Assembly: GCA_003045825.1 (NCBI GenBank)
Contig: PZPA01000005.1
Coordinates: forward strand, 10,709 to 47,756
Source of the DNA: Bacteroidota bacterium
Lineage (GTDB): Bacteria > Bacteroidota > Bacteroidia > Flavobacteriales > Schleiferiaceae
DNA length: 37,048 nt
Reading direction: 5' to 3'
Below are positions 18,204 through 27,621 of the stretch, piece by piece (position 1 is the stretch's first letter; every line of letters starts with the position of its first letter). The translations under genes were made by a program, and so were the position numbers. The notes below the pieces were generated by a model that saw nothing but the letters and a program-made list of their open reading frames with translations, was not told where the DNA came from and did not search any database.

Positions 18204-19397
18204 TTAGTATAAAAAGGTATTGAACGGAAACCTTGTTGCGTGGATTTCTGCTGCCACACGGTACAAGGTTCGTCTCAGTTCATCAATATTGTTTTTGTCC
18301 TGGGCACTGATAAAGACAGCACGTTCGCCAACCTTATTCATCCAGGTGCGCTTCCATTGCGCCAAATCGTAGTTTTCTTCTGTAAGCTCTAAATCAAATT
18401 CATCCGGCTCGTCATAGGTGAATGCATCAATCTTATTAAAGACCATGATACACGGCTTATCCATACTCTCAATTTCCTGGAGAATTATGTTGACACTCTC
18501 AATGTGATCCATAAAGCTTGGATGACTAATATCCACTACATGAAGCAACACGTCGGCTTCTCGAACCTCATCGAGAGTTGATTTAAAACTCTCGACCAAT
18601 TGGGTAGGAAGCTTTCTTATAAAACCTACCGTATCGGTAAGCAGTAGCGGCAAGTTATCTATGTTAATCTTGCGTACCGTCGTATCCAGTGTTGCGAAAA
18701 GCTTGTTTTCCGCCAACACATCCGTCTTACACAATAAATTAAGCAAAGTGCTCTTACCGACGTTAGTATAGCCAACAAGAGCGACACGAACCACTTTTCC
18801 GCGGTTGCCCCGCTGCGTGCTCATTTGAACGTCAATCTTCGCTAATTTCTTCTTGAGTAAAGAGATCTTGTCCTGGATTATTCTTCGATCGGTCTCAATC
18901 TGAGTTTCTCCTGGACCACGCATCCCTATACCTCCTTTCTGACGCTCAAGGTGCGTCCACATTCTAGTCAAACGTGGAAGTAAATATTGGTACTGGGCCA
19001 ATTCAACTTGCGTTCTCGCATACGACGTTTGAGCACGTGCTGCAAAAATATCTAGAATCAAATTCGTTCGGTCCATGACCTTCACTTCCATCAATGCTTC
19101 AATATTTTTTAACTGAGAAGGCGTGAGTTCGTCGTCAAAAACAATCATATCAATGTTTTCCGCTTGAACAAACCCCTTGATATCTTCCATTTTACCAGAA
19201 CCTAAGAACGTTCTAGAATTTGCTTGGGCAAGCTTTTGAGTGAACATATGTACGGTATCGGCACCAGCCGTATCCGCCAAAAAGCGCAGCTCCTCGAGGT
19301 ACTCTCGGGACTTCTCTTCGTCTTGATCACGGTTGACAATACCAATAAGAATACAGCGCTCTCGCTCGAGCGTATTCTTTTTCTTAAGCTCAATCAT
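18204..19397 (-). CDS. hflX: GTPase HflX
   Basis: GTP-binding motifs GYTNVGKSTLLN, DTVGFIRKLPTQLVESFKSTL and NKID, preceded by RGPGETQIETDRR. Confidence 0.96.
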   Translation of the reverse strand: MIELKKKNTLERERCILIGIVNRDQDEEKSREYLEELRFLADTAGADTVHMFTQKLAQANSRTFLGSGKMEDIKGFVQAENIDMIVFDDELTPSQLKNIEALMEVKVMDRTNLILDIFAARAQTSYARTQVELAQYQYLLPRLTRMWTHLERQKGGIGMRGPGETQIETDRRIIQDKISLLKKKLAKIDVQMSTQRGNRGKVVRVALVGYTNVGKSTLLNLLCKTDVLAENKLFATLDTTVRKINIDNLPLLLTDTVGFIRKLPTQLVESFKSTLDEVREADVLLHVVDISHPSFMDHIESVNIILQEIESMDKPCIMVFNKIDAFTYDEPDEFDLELTEENYDLAQWKRTWMNKVGERAVFISAQDKNNIDELRRTLYRVAAEIHATRFPFNTFLY

Positions 19398-19413
19398 AAA
19401 TTAGTGCGTACCC

Positions 19414-19851
19414 TTAGGCGCCTTGAAGAAATTCAGCCCACGGCATGCGTAAGGCAATTAAGAACAATCCTATACCAAACCAAATAACTACAGATTTAGC
19501 TTTGGCCGAAGCAACTTCCGCACGCTTTGACTTTGCATTACCAATAGTTATAAGCACTGCCGCCAGTATCATGGTTGTCGGGTGTTCTACATATTTGAAT
19601 CGCAACGCAGCATCACCCATCAACGTGCCTATATCCGAAAACATATCGAGATTAAAGCCAACCAGCATAATCAATCCTATGGTGATTTGAAGGTGCGTTA
19701 ATAGCACGGCAATCTTGTTTTGTCGCGCTAATTTATCCGTGAATGGGTTGTCCGATTTCCAAACCAAAAAGTTCTGAACCAAAACTACCAGCATCAACAA
19801 TAAGTAGACAAATGGCAGCCAATGATGTAAGTGTAGTAATCCTGTGTACAT
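19414..19851 (-). CDS. Small integral membrane protein (cytochrome-b-subunit-like family of Bacteroidota)
   Basis: 145 aa with four hydrophobic segments and N-terminal MYTGLLHLHHWLPFVYLLLML. Family assignment is tentative. Confidence 0.65.
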   Translation of the reverse strand: MYTGLLHLHHWLPFVYLLLMLVVLVQNFLVWKSDNPFTDKLARQNKIAVLLTHLQITIGLIMLVGFNLDMFSDIGTLMGDAALRFKYVEHPTTMILAAVLITIGNAKSKRAEVASAKAKSVVIWFGIGLFLIALRMPWAEFLQGA

Positions 19852-19867
19852 CTATTCGTATTTTTCA

Positions 19868-19875
19868 CAAAGTTA
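19868..19875 (-). promoter_or_regulatory. Bacteroidota -7 element TAACTTTG
   Basis: Exact TAnnTTTG on the minus strand, 16 nt before the ATG at 19851. Confidence 0.5.
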
Positions 19876-19902
19876 CGAATCCTCACGAAGCACTACTCCA
19901 CT

Positions 19903-21414
19903 GTGAAAAAATACATTTTATCCACTCTTATCGTTGTACTGGCCGTTCTCGTTGGTCTCGTGCCGTTAATTCATCTTTCACCCATTCAAGATCGGTACAA
20001 CCTTCCTACAGAAACCGTCGTATTTCCCCCGCTTAAAGGGGCAGTAGACCGGCTCGCTCAAAGTATACAGTTGGAAACCATTAGTCAAGATCCTCGCATG
20101 CTCGATACGGCTGCTTTTGATGCCTTTGGCCAATTCCTTCGCGCCTCTTACCCCGGGCTCTTTGCCACCCTCAACATAGATACTTTTAGCACCCATACCT
20201 ACTTTCTTCACTGGCCCAGCACCTCGCCCGACGCCAAAAATTACCTCTTCATTGCCCACCAAGACGTCGTGCCTGTCGATCAAAAAAGCCTGGACCAATG
20301 GCATTACCCACCCTTTAGCGGTGCGATCGAAGCCGCCCCTGGTGATTCTGAAGGCGCCGAAATAGGCTACATCTATGGACGCGGCACCTTAGACGATAAA
20401 AGTTCCCTCATGGCCCTCATGGAAACTCTAGAGTCACTTGCCTTCCAAAACTTTCAACCTGCTCACAACCTCTATTTCTGTTTGGGGCAGGACGAAGAAA
20501 TAGGAGGACAAGCCGGGGCCGCCCTCGTAGCAGAACATTGCCGCCAGACCGGACTCTCCTTTGAAGCCATCCTCGATGAAGGCGGCATCATTTCTACGGG
20601 CAGCATCCCCGGACTCAAGCATACCCCCGTCGCCCTCATAGGCACCGCAGAAAAAGGCTACCTCAGTGTAGAAGTTTCCTTCAACGTCGCCGGTGGCCAC
20701 AGCAGCATGCCCAACACCAAAACCGCTATAACACAAGCCGCTGCTTTCACAGAAGCCCTGAGCGACGGACTTTTTGAATCCGAATTTTCAGCTCCGCTAG
20801 AAGGATTTATTACGCACCTCGCACCAGAAATGCCGTGGGCATTAAAATCGGTTTTTGCCAACCGATTTCTCACTGAACCACTACTTCTAAGCCTCTACCA
20901 AAAGAGCCACACTGGACGCGCCCTTACCAACAATACCGCTGTCGCTACCATCATGGCCTCTGGCATCAAGGATAATGTAGTCCCCGCGAGCGCCCGGGTC
21001 GTATGTAATAGTCGGATTTTACCAGGTACCACACCCGATGATGTACTCGAGCGCTATACGGCGCTCGCGGCCAAATATGGGGGTACTGTGGAGCCTTATC
21101 AAAATATGGGAAGCGGAGCAACGAGCACCTCGAGTACAGAGAGTGCGGAATTTCTAATGTTGGGACAAGCGGTTAAGAAACTATTTCCTGACGCGCTGGT
21201 GAGCCCGTATTTGACCATTGGTGGAACGGACAGTAAGAATTTCGAAGGATTGTCAAAGAACACCTATCGCTTCCTTCCCATGGTTCTGAATCCAGAAGAA
21301 GTGGCCGGTATTCACGGGACCAATGAGCGCATCGCATTAGAGGATTACCACAAGATGGTAGATTTCTACACCGTCATGGTCCAACTGTGGAGCGCGGGAC
21401 AATTTCCCAAATAG
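19903..21414 (+). CDS. M20 family metallopeptidase (carboxypeptidase S / PM20D1-like)
   Basis: N-terminal TM helix, YLFIAHQDVVPVD, YGRGTLDDKSSLMALMETLE, GQDEEIGGQ and HSSMPNTKTAI motifs. GTG start. Confidence 0.9.
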   Translation: MKKYILSTLIVVLAVLVGLVPLIHLSPIQDRYNLPTETVVFPPLKGAVDRLAQSIQLETISQDPRMLDTAAFDAFGQFLRASYPGLFATLNIDTFSTHTYFLHWPSTSPDAKNYLFIAHQDVVPVDQKSLDQWHYPPFSGAIEAAPGDSEGAEIGYIYGRGTLDDKSSLMALMETLESLAFQNFQPAHNLYFCLGQDEEIGGQAGAALVAEHCRQTGLSFEAILDEGGIISTGSIPGLKHTPVALIGTAEKGYLSVEVSFNVAGGHSSMPNTKTAITQAAAFTEALSDGLFESEFSAPLEGFITHLAPEMPWALKSVFANRFLTEPLLLSLYQKSHTGRALTNNTAVATIMASGIKDNVVPASARVVCNSRILPGTTPDDVLERYTALAAKYGGTVEPYQNMGSGATSTSSTESAEFLMLGQAVKKLFPDALVSPYLTIGGTDSKNFEGLSKNTYRFLPMVLNPEEVAGIHGTNERIALEDYHKMVDFYTVMVQLWSAGQFPK

Positions 21415-21421
21415 AGGCATA

Positions 21422-21458
21422 AAAAAACCCCCCGGCGCGAGGCGCCGGGGGGTTTTTT
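21422..21458. terminator. Bidirectional intrinsic terminator between convergent M20 peptidase and pyrophosphatase genes
   Basis: AAAAAACCCCCCGGCGC, loop GAG, GCGCCGGGGGGTTTTTT. 17-bp perfect stem including the A/T arms. Confidence 0.93.
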
Positions 21459-21479
21459 ATGTAATTCGCGGCGTACCGT

Positions 21480-24005
21480 CTAGTGTATGGCTATGTTGAA
21501 GTCCATCACATCGCCGTTTTCGTTGCGGTGGAAATCTACATCAGCTCCAAACTGAGATTCATCCTTGGTTGTTACTGTACCAGAAGCATGAAACATCATA
21601 CCGTCGAAGATGCCTTCAGCACCACTGAATGTTGCTTCAAACGAACCGTCTTCGCTGGCAAATTTGATCACTGCCTCCAAAACGCGCTCGCTATCTACAG
21701 CAATGTCCATATCTGCTTTAACAACACCCTGGTAAATAGGACCATGAACCTGAGCCTCAACACCTTTTATTTTCATTTTCATCACTTCTTGACGAAGCTC
21801 AACTGGCGCCGATTGTGCGACTTCACTATGTGAATCGTGACCGTCTCCTAAGATTGGTGCGATCACAAGACCTACCAAACACGTCAATTTGATCAAGATG
21901 TTCATCGATGGACCTGAAGTATCCTTAAACGGATCACCTACTGTATCACCAGTAACGGCAGCTTTGTGCGCCTCAGAACCTTTGTAAGTCATTTCACCAT
22001 CGATCATCACACCAGCTTCAAAAGACTTCTTAGCGTTGTCCCAAGCACCACCAGCGTTATTTTGGAAGATTGCCCAAAGAACACCTGATACAGCAACACC
22101 TGCCATGTATCCACCGAGCATCTCAGCAGCTTCTTGGCCAGTGTAACCAAATGCCATAGGCAAGAAGGCTACTACAAGCGGGAAGAGAATAGTCATTGCA
22201 CCCGGCAACATCATTTCTTTCAAAGATGCTTCAGTAGAGATGGCAACACATTTATCGTACTCAGGCTCCGCCTTGTACTCCATAATGCCTGGAATCTCTT
22301 TAAACTGACGACGTACCTCTTTTACCATTTCCATGGCAGCTTTACCCACAGCGTTCATTGCCAATGCAGAGAATACTACAGGAACCATACCTCCTACGAA
22401 CAACATCGCTAGAACAGGTGCTTTGAAAATATTGATACCATCAATACCTGTGAAGGTGACGAAGGCAGCAAACAGTGCCAATGCAGTCAATGCCGCAGAA
22501 GCAATAGCGAAACCTTTACCGATAGCAGCAGTAGTATTACCCACTGAATCCAAAATATCTGTACGCTCGCGTACTTCATCAGGTAAATCACTCATCTCAG
22601 CAATACCTCCTGCGTTATCAGCAATAGGACCGAATGCATCGATAGCCAACTGCATAGCAGTGGTAGCCATCATTGCTGATGCCGCGATAGCTACACCATA
22701 GAATCCAGCGAAAGCATAAGAAGACCAGATCGCAGCAGCGAAAAGAAGGATCGGTGCGAAAGTTGAAATCATACCTACGCCTAAACCTGCGATGATGTTT
22801 GTCGCAGCACCAGTCGCTGATTTTTGAACGATATCTAAAATTGGTTTTTTACCCAATCCTGTGTAGTATTCTGTGAAGTAAGAGATCAATGCTCCTACCA
22901 CTAAACCAACGATTACAGCGCCAAATATGTCGTTGCGTGTAACGGCTTTGAAACCTTCGCCGAAGAATTTCATGCTCAACGTTTCCGGCAACAACATTTG
23001 GATAAGCACGTAAGATCCAATACCCGTTAGAATGATTGAAACCCAATTACCCATGTTCAATGCACGTTGTACCTGCGGCTCCTTTGCGCTGTTATCCTTA
23101 ATGCGAATGAAGAATGTTCCAATGATGGAGAAGATAATTCCAACTCCAGCGATCATCATAGGAAGCATGATAGGACCGTGGTTGTCAAGGAAGTTACCTG
23201 TGCTGATTAAATTATCATTAATCACATAGTTCCCAAGAACCATAGAGGCTAGAACTGTTGCAACGTAAGAACCGAACAAATCTGCCCCCATACCTGCAAC
23301 GTCACCTACGTTATCGCCTACGTTATCAGCAATAGTTGCTGGGTTACGTGGATCATCTTCAGGAATACCTGCTTCTACTTTACCTACAAGGTCAGCACCA
23401 ACATCGGCAGCTTTCGTGTAGATACCACCACCTACACGCGCAAACAACGCGATAGATTCAGCACCAAGCGAGAAACCTGCGAGCGCTTCAAGAACAACGG
23501 TCATCTCATTGTAAAATGAATCATCACCTACGATGAACCAGCTCGATAATATCCAGAATAGCATGCCTAGACCGAAAACGGCAAGACCGGCTACACCTAA
23601 TCCCATTACAGTTCCACCGCGGAAAGAAACTTTCAACGCTTGTGGTAAAGAGGTTCGGGCAGCTTGTGTTGTTCTAACGTTTGAATCGGTTGCAATGCGC
23701 ATACCGATATTTCCTGCTACAGCAGAGAATACTGCACCAATAATGAATGCAACAACGATGAACCAGTGCGTGGTTTCAACGATAGAAGAAACAATTCCTA
23801 GCAGCGCACCTGCGACTACTACAAAAATTGCCAAAATGCGGTATTCCGCGTTCAAGAATGCCAAAGCGCCTTCTTTAATGTAGGCTGCCAACTTTGTCAT
23901 TTTTTCTGAGCCTGAATCTTGTTTCACGACCCAGCTGCGTAAAACGAACATGTAGATTAGACCAACGATACCAAACATAGGTACCAATAAAAGCATGTTT
24001 TCCAT
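21480..24005 (-). CDS. hppA: K+-dependent membrane-bound pyrophosphatase (ion-translocating)
   Basis: [58 protein letters not shown] signature. [10 protein letters not shown] (Ala/Gly) indicates the K+-dependent class. About 120 aa C-terminal extension. Confidence 0.96.
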   Translation of the reverse strand: MENMLLLVPMFGIVGLIYMFVLRSWVVKQDSGSEKMTKLAAYIKEGALAFLNAEYRILAIFVVVAGALLGIVSSIVETTHWFIVVAFIIGAVFSAVAGNIGMRIATDSNVRTTQAARTSLPQALKVSFRGGTVMGLGVAGLAVFGLGMLFWILSSWFIVGDDSFYNEMTVVLEALAGFSLGAESIALFARVGGGIYTKAADVGADLVGKVEAGIPEDDPRNPATIADNVGDNVGDVAGMGADLFGSYVATVLASMVLGNYVINDNLISTGNFLDNHGPIMLPMMIAGVGIIFSIIGTFFIRIKDNSAKEPQVQRALNMGNWVSIILTGIGSYVLIQMLLPETLSMKFFGEGFKAVTRNDIFGAVIVGLVVGALISYFTEYYTGLGKKPILDIVQKSATGAATNIIAGLGVGMISTFAPILLFAAAIWSSYAFAGFYGVAIAASAMMATTAMQLAIDAFGPIADNAGGIAEMSDLPDEVRERTDILDSVGNTTAAIGKGFAIASAALTALALFAAFVTFTGIDGINIFKAPVLAMLFVGGMVPVVFSALAMNAVGKAAMEMVKEVRRQFKEIPGIMEYKAEPEYDKCVAISTEASLKEMMLPGAMTILFPLVVAFLPMAFGYTGQEAAEMLGGYMAGVAVSGVLWAIFQNNAGGAWDNAKKSFEAGVMIDGEMTYKGSEAHKAAVTGDTVGDPFKDTSGPSMNILIKLTCLVGLVIAPILGDGHDSHSEVAQSAPVELRQEVMKMKIKGVEAQVHGPIYQGVVKADMDIAVDSERVLEAVIKFASEDGSFEATFSGAEGIFDGMMFHASGTVTTKDESQFGADVDFHRNENGDVMDFNIAIH

Positions 24006-24030
24006 TGTATTATGGTTTGATTTAAATAAT

Positions 24031-24059
24031 CAGCCCCTCCCGCTGTACGGAAAGGGCTG
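24031..24059. other. GC-rich imperfect hairpin in the pdhB-hppA gap
   Basis: CAGCCCCTCCC (24031-24041), 7-nt loop, GGAAAGGGCTG (24049-24059). Directly abuts the TATATTTG element. Confidence 0.6.
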
Positions 24060-24067
24060 CAAATATA
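24060..24067 (-). promoter_or_regulatory. Bacteroidota -7 element TATATTTG upstream of hppA
   Basis: Exact TAnnTTTG on the minus strand, 54 nt before the hppA ATG. Confidence 0.55.
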
Positions 24068-24111
24068 AGTCTTTGAGTCGTTCGTTCGAACCTTGAAATA
24101 AATCCTATGAA

Positions 24112-25092
24112 TTATTTGACGTACATCACCGATTTCACAGCGTCTATCACCTGTCCAACTTGCGGCAAGAATGCCTCTAGAAGGGTTGGTGAATAGGGTG
24201 CTGGCGTATCCGTTGTTGTAATACGCTTTACAGGTGCGTCCAGATAGTCGAAAGCTTCGGATTGAACTTTGTAGGTAATCTCCGTAGCAATAGAACCCAA
24301 TGGCCACGCTTCTTCCAAACAGACCAAACGGTTCGTCTTCTTCACACTTTCGATAACCGTATCATAGTCGATAGGACGAACGGTACGTAGATCGATGATT
24401 TCACATGAAATGCCTTCTTTGGCAAGCATATCTGCTGCTTCATAAGCCACTTTGATGATTTTACCAAAGCTTACAATGGTTACATCTGTTCCCTTACGCT
24501 TGATATCTGCAACACCGATAGGCAATAGGTATTCGCCTTCCGGCACCTCGCCTTTATCGCCGTACATCTGCTCACTTTCCATGAAAATTACAGGATCGTT
24601 GTCGCGGATAGCGCTCTTCAACAAACCTTTACAATCGTAAGGATTTGAAGGAACAACCACTTTCAGACCTGGACAATTTGCGTACCAGCTCTCGAATGCT
24701 TGCGAGTGCGTAGCCGCCAATTGGCCGGCAGATGCTGTTGGGCCGCGGAAAACAATGGGAACGTTGATTTGACCACCCGACATCTGCTTCATTTTAGCAG
24801 CATTGTTGATGATCTGATCAATCGCTACCATCGAAAAGTTGAACGTCATGAATTCCACGATAGGACGCAAGCCATTCATTGCCGCACCGACCGAAATTCC
24901 TGCAAAACCTAATTCTGCAATGGGCGTATCTAAAACGCGCTTTGGACCGAATTCGTCCAACATGCCTTTAGATGCCTTGTAAGCACCGTTGTACTCCGCA
25001 ACTTCTTCACCCATCAAAAAGATGTTTTCATCGCGGCGCATTTCTTCGGTCATAGCCTCACAAACGGCCTCTCGAAACTGAATTGTCTTCAT
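24112..25092 (-). CDS. pdhB: Pyruvate dehydrogenase complex E1 component subunit beta
   Basis: ORF 24112..25167. The likely start is MKTIQFREAVCEAMTEEMRRDENIFLMGEEVAEYNGAYKASKGM. Contains DTPIAELGFAGISVGAAMNGLRPIVEFM. Confidence 0.95.
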   Translation of the reverse strand: MKTIQFREAVCEAMTEEMRRDENIFLMGEEVAEYNGAYKASKGMLDEFGPKRVLDTPIAELGFAGISVGAAMNGLRPIVEFMTFNFSMVAIDQIINNAAKMKQMSGGQINVPIVFRGPTASAGQLAATHSQAFESWYANCPGLKVVVPSNPYDCKGLLKSAIRDNDPVIFMESEQMYGDKGEVPEGEYLLPIGVADIKRKGTDVTIVSFGKIIKVAYEAADMLAKEGISCEIIDLRTVRPIDYDTVIESVKKTNRLVCLEEAWPLGSIATEITYKVQSEAFDYLDAPVKRITTTDTPAPYSPTLLEAFLPQVGQVIDAVKSVMYVK

Positions 25093-25112
25093 AATTTTGA
25101 TCTTGTAGGCGG

Positions 25113-25120
25113 CAAATATA
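25113..25120 (-). promoter_or_regulatory. Bacteroidota -7 element TATATTTG upstream of pdhB
   Basis: Exact TAnnTTTG on the minus strand, 20 nt before the pdhB ATG at 25092. Confidence 0.55.
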
Positions 25121-25282
25121 AGGTGCAAAGCGGACCTAGCGCACCCTTTCCTGCGTTCGAGATTCAATTTTTTGAAGGTTCTTTGAGTAATCGCTAAAAA
25201 TCGGACCCATTCATAAAAAACTACCAGGCATTTTCTCCTTCCGGCTATGAATTAGATAAAAGCGCAAATCGATCCACTTTTC

Positions 25283-25314
25283 TTTGGAATTATTATGCAT
25301 GCATAGTAAATTTA
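25283..25314 (+). promoter_or_regulatory. Candidate etfB promoter: TTTG-N20-TAAATTTA, with 12-bp palindrome in the spacer
   Basis: TTTG at 25283-25286, TAAATTTA at 25307-25314 (one mismatch to TAnnTTTG), palindrome TATGCATGCATA at 25294-25305. ATG at 25340. Confidence 0.45.
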
Positions 25315-25339
25315 GGGGTATTAATTAAGGATATCCTGC

Positions 25340-26080
25340 ATGAACCTATTAGTTTGTATTAGTCACGTGCCCGACACTACTGCGAAAATCAACTTTGATG
25401 CGGCAGGAAAGGCACTTGATGCCACCGGGGTCCAATTCGTCATCAATCCCTACGACGAATTCAGCTTGACTAAAGCCTTACACCTCAAGGAAGCCCACGG
25501 CGGCTCTATCACCGTTCTTAACGTCGGTGGACCTGAAACAGAACCAACCCTTAGAAAAGCACTTGCCATCGGTGCTGATCAAGCCATACGTATTAACGCC
25601 ACCCCTACGGACGCTATCACAGTAGCCAAAGAACTCAAGAACCACATTTCGGCGAATACATATGATTTGATTTTGTGCGGGCAAGAAAGCATTGACTACA
25701 ACGGCCAACAAGTTCCTGCAATGCTCGGGGCGTTGCTGAACCTGCCTTTTGTCAATGCATGCGTCGACCTGACCATCGACGGATCTAGCGCCAACGCCAC
25801 TGGCGAAATTGATGGTGGCCACGCCACGTACAGTGGGAGTTTGCCTCTAGTTGTAGGAGGTAAAAAAGGATTGGTAGAAGAAAAAGATCTCCGTATCCCT
25901 AACATGCGAGGTATCATGACGGCGCGCTCTAAACCCTTACAGGTCTTAGAGGCGTCAGAAAGCGACACAGCAACACAAGCGATTAAGTTTGTGAAGCCTG
26001 CCGGTAAATCTTCCGTAAAATTGGTCGACAGCGTCGACGAATTGGTGCATTTATTACACAATGAGGCGAAAGCCATTTAA
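25340..26080 (+). CDS. etfB: Electron transfer flavoprotein subunit beta
   Basis: MNLLVCISHVPDTTAKINF, ILCGQESIDYNGQQVPAMLGALLNLPFV. Paired with etfA. Confidence 0.94.
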   Translation: MNLLVCISHVPDTTAKINFDAAGKALDATGVQFVINPYDEFSLTKALHLKEAHGGSITVLNVGGPETEPTLRKALAIGADQAIRINATPTDAITVAKELKNHISANTYDLILCGQESIDYNGQQVPAMLGALLNLPFVNACVDLTIDGSSANATGEIDGGHATYSGSLPLVVGGKKGLVEEKDLRIPNMRGIMTARSKPLQVLEASESDTATQAIKFVKPAGKSSVKLVDSVDELVHLLHNEAKAI

Positions 26081-26091
26081 TTCCAAGCCCT

Positions 26092-27033
26092 ATGTCCATT
26101 ATTGTATTTGTAGAAGATTGGAATAACCAATACAAAAAAGCATCGTTTGAAGCCGTTTCGTACGCCAAATCATGGGCTACGGAAGCCGGAACTACCGTAA
26201 CTGCCGTAACAAGCAATGGTGCAACGGATCCTAGTACTTTGGCTACCTTCGGCGCTGATCGCATCCTGACCATTGCGCTTAATGCCACACCTTTTGGAAT
26301 GGCACAACAATTGGCTACTATGGCTGAAGGCGCGACTGGAATGGTCATCGCCGGAACGAGCCTAGGCCGTTCCATAGCCCCCGCATTAGCAGCCTTAGCA
26401 GGCGGCGCTTTAAGCACAAATACTACGAGTGTCCCTAGCAGTGTCTCGCCAGTTGTTGTTGAACGCGGGGCCTTTAGTTCAAAAGGTATCGAAACCATAG
26501 CGCTTTCAGGCGGCATACCTATAGTGTCCTTCGTACCAAACAGTGTCGGTATTCACGAGCGTGCCGGAGAAGGAACGGTAGAGTCCGGAGAAGCGACCGG
26601 CACAGACTTAATGACCATAACTGAAAAAACTATTGCCTCTGGTAAAGTTGCCCTACCCGAAGCTGAGGTGGTTGTAAGTGCTGGTCGAGGTCTAAAGGGA
26701 CCCGAACATTGGGGCATGATTGAGGAGCTCGCTTCGGTTCTTGGAGCAGCAACAGCGTGTTCAAAACCAGTAAGCGATATCGGTTGGAGGCCTCACAGTG
26801 AACACGTGGGTCAAACCGGCATCCAAGTCAACCCGAATCTGTATATTGCGATAGGAATTTCTGGCGCCATCCAGCACCTTGCTGGGGTCAGTGCATCCAA
26901 GACTATTGTCGTAGTAAATACAGACGCTGAAGCCCCGTTTTTCAAGGCTGCAGACTACGGCATTGTAGGTGATGCATTTGAAGTCGTTCCCCAGTTGGTG
27001 AACGCGATGCGCGCCTTCAAGGCCGGACAATAA
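26092..27033 (+). CDS. etfA: Electron transfer flavoprotein subunit alpha
   Basis: VVSAGRGLKGPEHWGMIEELASVLGAATACSKPVSDIGWRPHSEHVGQTGIQVNPNLYIAIGISGAIQHLAGV signature. Confidence 0.97.
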   Translation: MSIIVFVEDWNNQYKKASFEAVSYAKSWATEAGTTVTAVTSNGATDPSTLATFGADRILTIALNATPFGMAQQLATMAEGATGMVIAGTSLGRSIAPALAALAGGALSTNTTSVPSSVSPVVVERGAFSSKGIETIALSGGIPIVSFVPNSVGIHERAGEGTVESGEATGTDLMTITEKTIASGKVALPEAEVVVSAGRGLKGPEHWGMIEELASVLGAATACSKPVSDIGWRPHSEHVGQTGIQVNPNLYIAIGISGAIQHLAGVSASKTIVVVNTDAEAPFFKAADYGIVGDAFEVVPQLVNAMRAFKAGQ

Positions 27034-27621
27034 ATGCAACACATAGAACTCACTGTTAAAGGATTATCCTACAGTCAAGGTAAATCAGGAGCTTATGCAC
27101 TCATTCTGGCCGAAGTCGGTGAAGGAGGACGTAAGCTTCCTGTTGTTATTGGTGGTGCTGAAGCACAAAGCATCGCCGTTGCAATGGAAAAATCTGTCGC
27201 GCCCCCTCGACCACTGACCCACGACACCTGGAAAAACATGCTGAATGAACTTGGCGTGACACTAGAAAAAGTGGTAATCCATAGATTAGTGAACGGCGTT
27301 TTTTACGCGAGTCTATATACCATTGATGCCGCTGGCACTTCGCACATTTTCGACTCTAGACCTTCTGACGCAGTGGCTTTGGCCGTGCGTTTTGAGTGTC
27401 AAATTTTCGCTACGCCCGAAATCATGGAACATGCGGGAATCACAGAAAAAGAGGAGACCAAAGCAGATGTTGATGCTATCATTGAGGACGATGAGTTGGA
27501 TCAGGGAGAAGATTCACCAGAAGAAACAAGAGAAGAATTAGAACTATTGCTATCGGAAGCGGTGGAAAATGAAGATTATGAATTAGCGGCGCGATTGCGC
27601 GATAAATTGGACAAACTGTGA
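27034..27621 (+). CDS. Bifunctional nuclease family protein (DUF151) with C-terminal UVR motif
   Basis: LPVVIGGAEAQSIAVAMEK, DSRPSDAVALAVRFECQIFATPEIM, and C-terminal LLLSEAVENEDYELAARLRDKLDKL (UvrB/C-type motif). Confidence 0.92.
   Translation: MQHIELTVKGLSYSQGKSGAYALILAEVGEGGRKLPVVIGGAEAQSIAVAMEKSVAPPRPLTHDTWKNMLNELGVTLEKVVIHRLVNGVFYASLYTIDAAGTSHIFDSRPSDAVALAVRFECQIFATPEIMEHAGITEKEETKADVDAIIEDDELDQGEDSPEETREELELLLSEAVENEDYELAARLRDKLDKL

Noticed and set aside
22333-22701. 122-aa Ala/Ile-rich plus-strand ORF opposite hppA
   Set aside because: Repetitive composition arises from transmembrane codons of hppA read in reverse.
23957-24307. 116-aa minus-strand ORF spanning the pdhB-hppA gap
   Set aside because: Out of frame with the pdhB 3' end and hppA 5' end; no domain, and it covers the promoter/hairpin region.
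25983-26516. 177-aa minus-strand ORF across the etfB-etfA junction
   Set aside because: The longest antisense ORF I considered here, but low complexity (Ala/Val/Pro/Ser) and opposite two conserved genes.
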